A stretch of DNA of 49,220 bases. Origin: an uncultured Bacteroidota bacterium. Its GTDB lineage: Bacteria; Bacteroidota; Bacteroidia; Flavobacteriales_D; Sanyastnellaceae. Positions 48,804-49,220 of this stretch are shown piece after piece. The stretch covers positions 1-49,220 of the forward strand of contig CAIZGX010000070.1 of the NCBI GenBank assembly GCA_903932685.1, given 5' to 3'. The notes under the pieces were generated by a model. That model searched no databases and had not been told where the DNA came from. It was given only the letters and a program-made list of their open reading frames with translations. The position numbers were made by a program, and so were the translations under genes. How positions within the stretch are numbered: the stretch's first letter is position 1; every line of letters starts with the position of its first letter.

Positions 48804-49190
48804 TTAATTATTCGTCTCCTTGCGAAATGCCATGGCGAAGTATACCCATGATGCAACGAAGAACACGCCGCCAATTGGAGTTATTGGACCAATAATTTTC
48901 TTTAAGACTTCAGGTAAAACATCTGCAAATGTTAGCATGTACAAAGAACCCGAGAATCCAACTATACCCGCAAGAAACAAGATTCTCAAAATCCTCAGCG
49001 ATTTCTCATCTTTCAAAATAATTGCAGTCACTAAAATTCCGAGAGAATGAATGACTTGATAATAGACGGCCTTGTTATAAATTTCAACACTGTAGTTTGA
49101 AACAATATTCTTCAAACCGTGAGACCCAAAAGCCCCCAAAAGAATCGCCAATGACATTAATAGAGCGCCTACAGTAATCGAGTTCTTCAT
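48804..49190 (-). CDS. DUF423 small integral membrane protein
   Basis: The 128 residues contain four hydrophobic helices and the DUF423 signature: LLGAFGSHGLKN at about 17-28, YYQVIHSLGILV at about 43-54, GIVGFSGSLYMLTF at about 75-88 and IGPITPIGGVFFVASW at about 100-115. The role is unknown; YwdK/YgdD homologues are widespread. It reads toward the peroxiredoxin gene, 56 bp away, which has its own promoter. Confidence 0.88.
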   Translation of the reverse strand: MKNSITVGALLMSLAILLGAFGSHGLKNIVSNYSVEIYNKAVYYQVIHSLGILVTAIILKDEKSLRILRILFLAGIVGFSGSLYMLTFADVLPEVLKKIIGPITPIGGVFFVASWVYFAMAFRKETNN

Positions 49191-49220
49191 TTTTCGTATA
49201 TTTAAAGAAGGAATTAAAAA

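Overview
The window is about 49 kb of AT-rich, gene-dense bacterial chromosome. It comes from a member of the Bacteroidota, most likely Flavobacteriales (an environmental, Cryomorphaceae/Crocinitomicaceae-like lineage is my guess). The support is type A and type B type IX secretion (T9SS) C-terminal sorting domains, a GWxTD-domain lipoprotein, a zapA-rny gene pair, a TonB-dependent receptor, lipoproteins with a Cys at the end of a short signal peptide, and many copies of the Bacteroidota -7 promoter element TAnnTTTG just before start codons. I see no transposase, integrase, phage gene or CRISPR array.

Layout. 1-4.6 kb: the end of a class III CoA-transferase gene, converging with a two-gene surface polysaccharide operon (Wza-like export lipoprotein, rfbC), then an overlapping GNAT/mltG/DUF2279 operon. 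4.6-10.5 kb: a Lys/Ala/Pro repeat histone H1-like protein, an endonuclease/exonuclease/phosphatase-fold lipoprotein, an orphan oligopeptide-binding lipoprotein, an ACMSD-type decarboxylase of tryptophan/kynurenine breakdown, and an M23 cell-wall peptidase. 10.6-13 kb: a division and RNA-turnover operon (coiled-coil protein, zapA, rny) ending at a strong terminator. 13-20 kb: a Cys/Met-metabolism PLP enzyme, a BatA-like protein overlapping a dihydroorotase homologue without its metal ligands, and an end-to-end operon gap / membrane protein / yjjG / DUF3467. 20-25 kb: a 1091-residue T9SS Asp-box protein, lipA and an exported protein. 25-30.6 kb: OsmC, a 40-residue lipoprotein gene, an Omp85-like barrel, rmuC, a GWxTD lipoprotein and rlmB. 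30.6-36.4 kb: a FadL-like barrel and a low-complexity lipoprotein (operon), proS, two poorly characterised genes and tRNA-Glu. 36.5-49.2 kb: small envelope proteins (including RlpA-like), a TonB receptor, a lipid kinase, T9SS type B and large type A proteins, a 2-Cys peroxiredoxin and DUF423.

How it fits together. Most of the window is housekeeping and envelope biology: peptidoglycan remodelling (MltG, M23, RlpA-like), outer-membrane barrels and receptors, and secreted adhesin or enzyme-like T9SS cargo. The cargo's secretion machinery is not in the window. I found no obvious new defence or mobile system. The least ordinary signals are: (a) a degenerate 12-bp repeat family present at two loci with a shared 27-bp core, one copy array building the N terminus of an outer-membrane protein; (b) -7 elements only 4-5 nt from start codons, suggesting leaderless mRNAs; (c) a metal-ligand-less dihydroorotase; and (d) an unlisted 40-codon lipoprotein gene with its own promoter. 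Function assignments come from motif recognition by eye; no database search was run.
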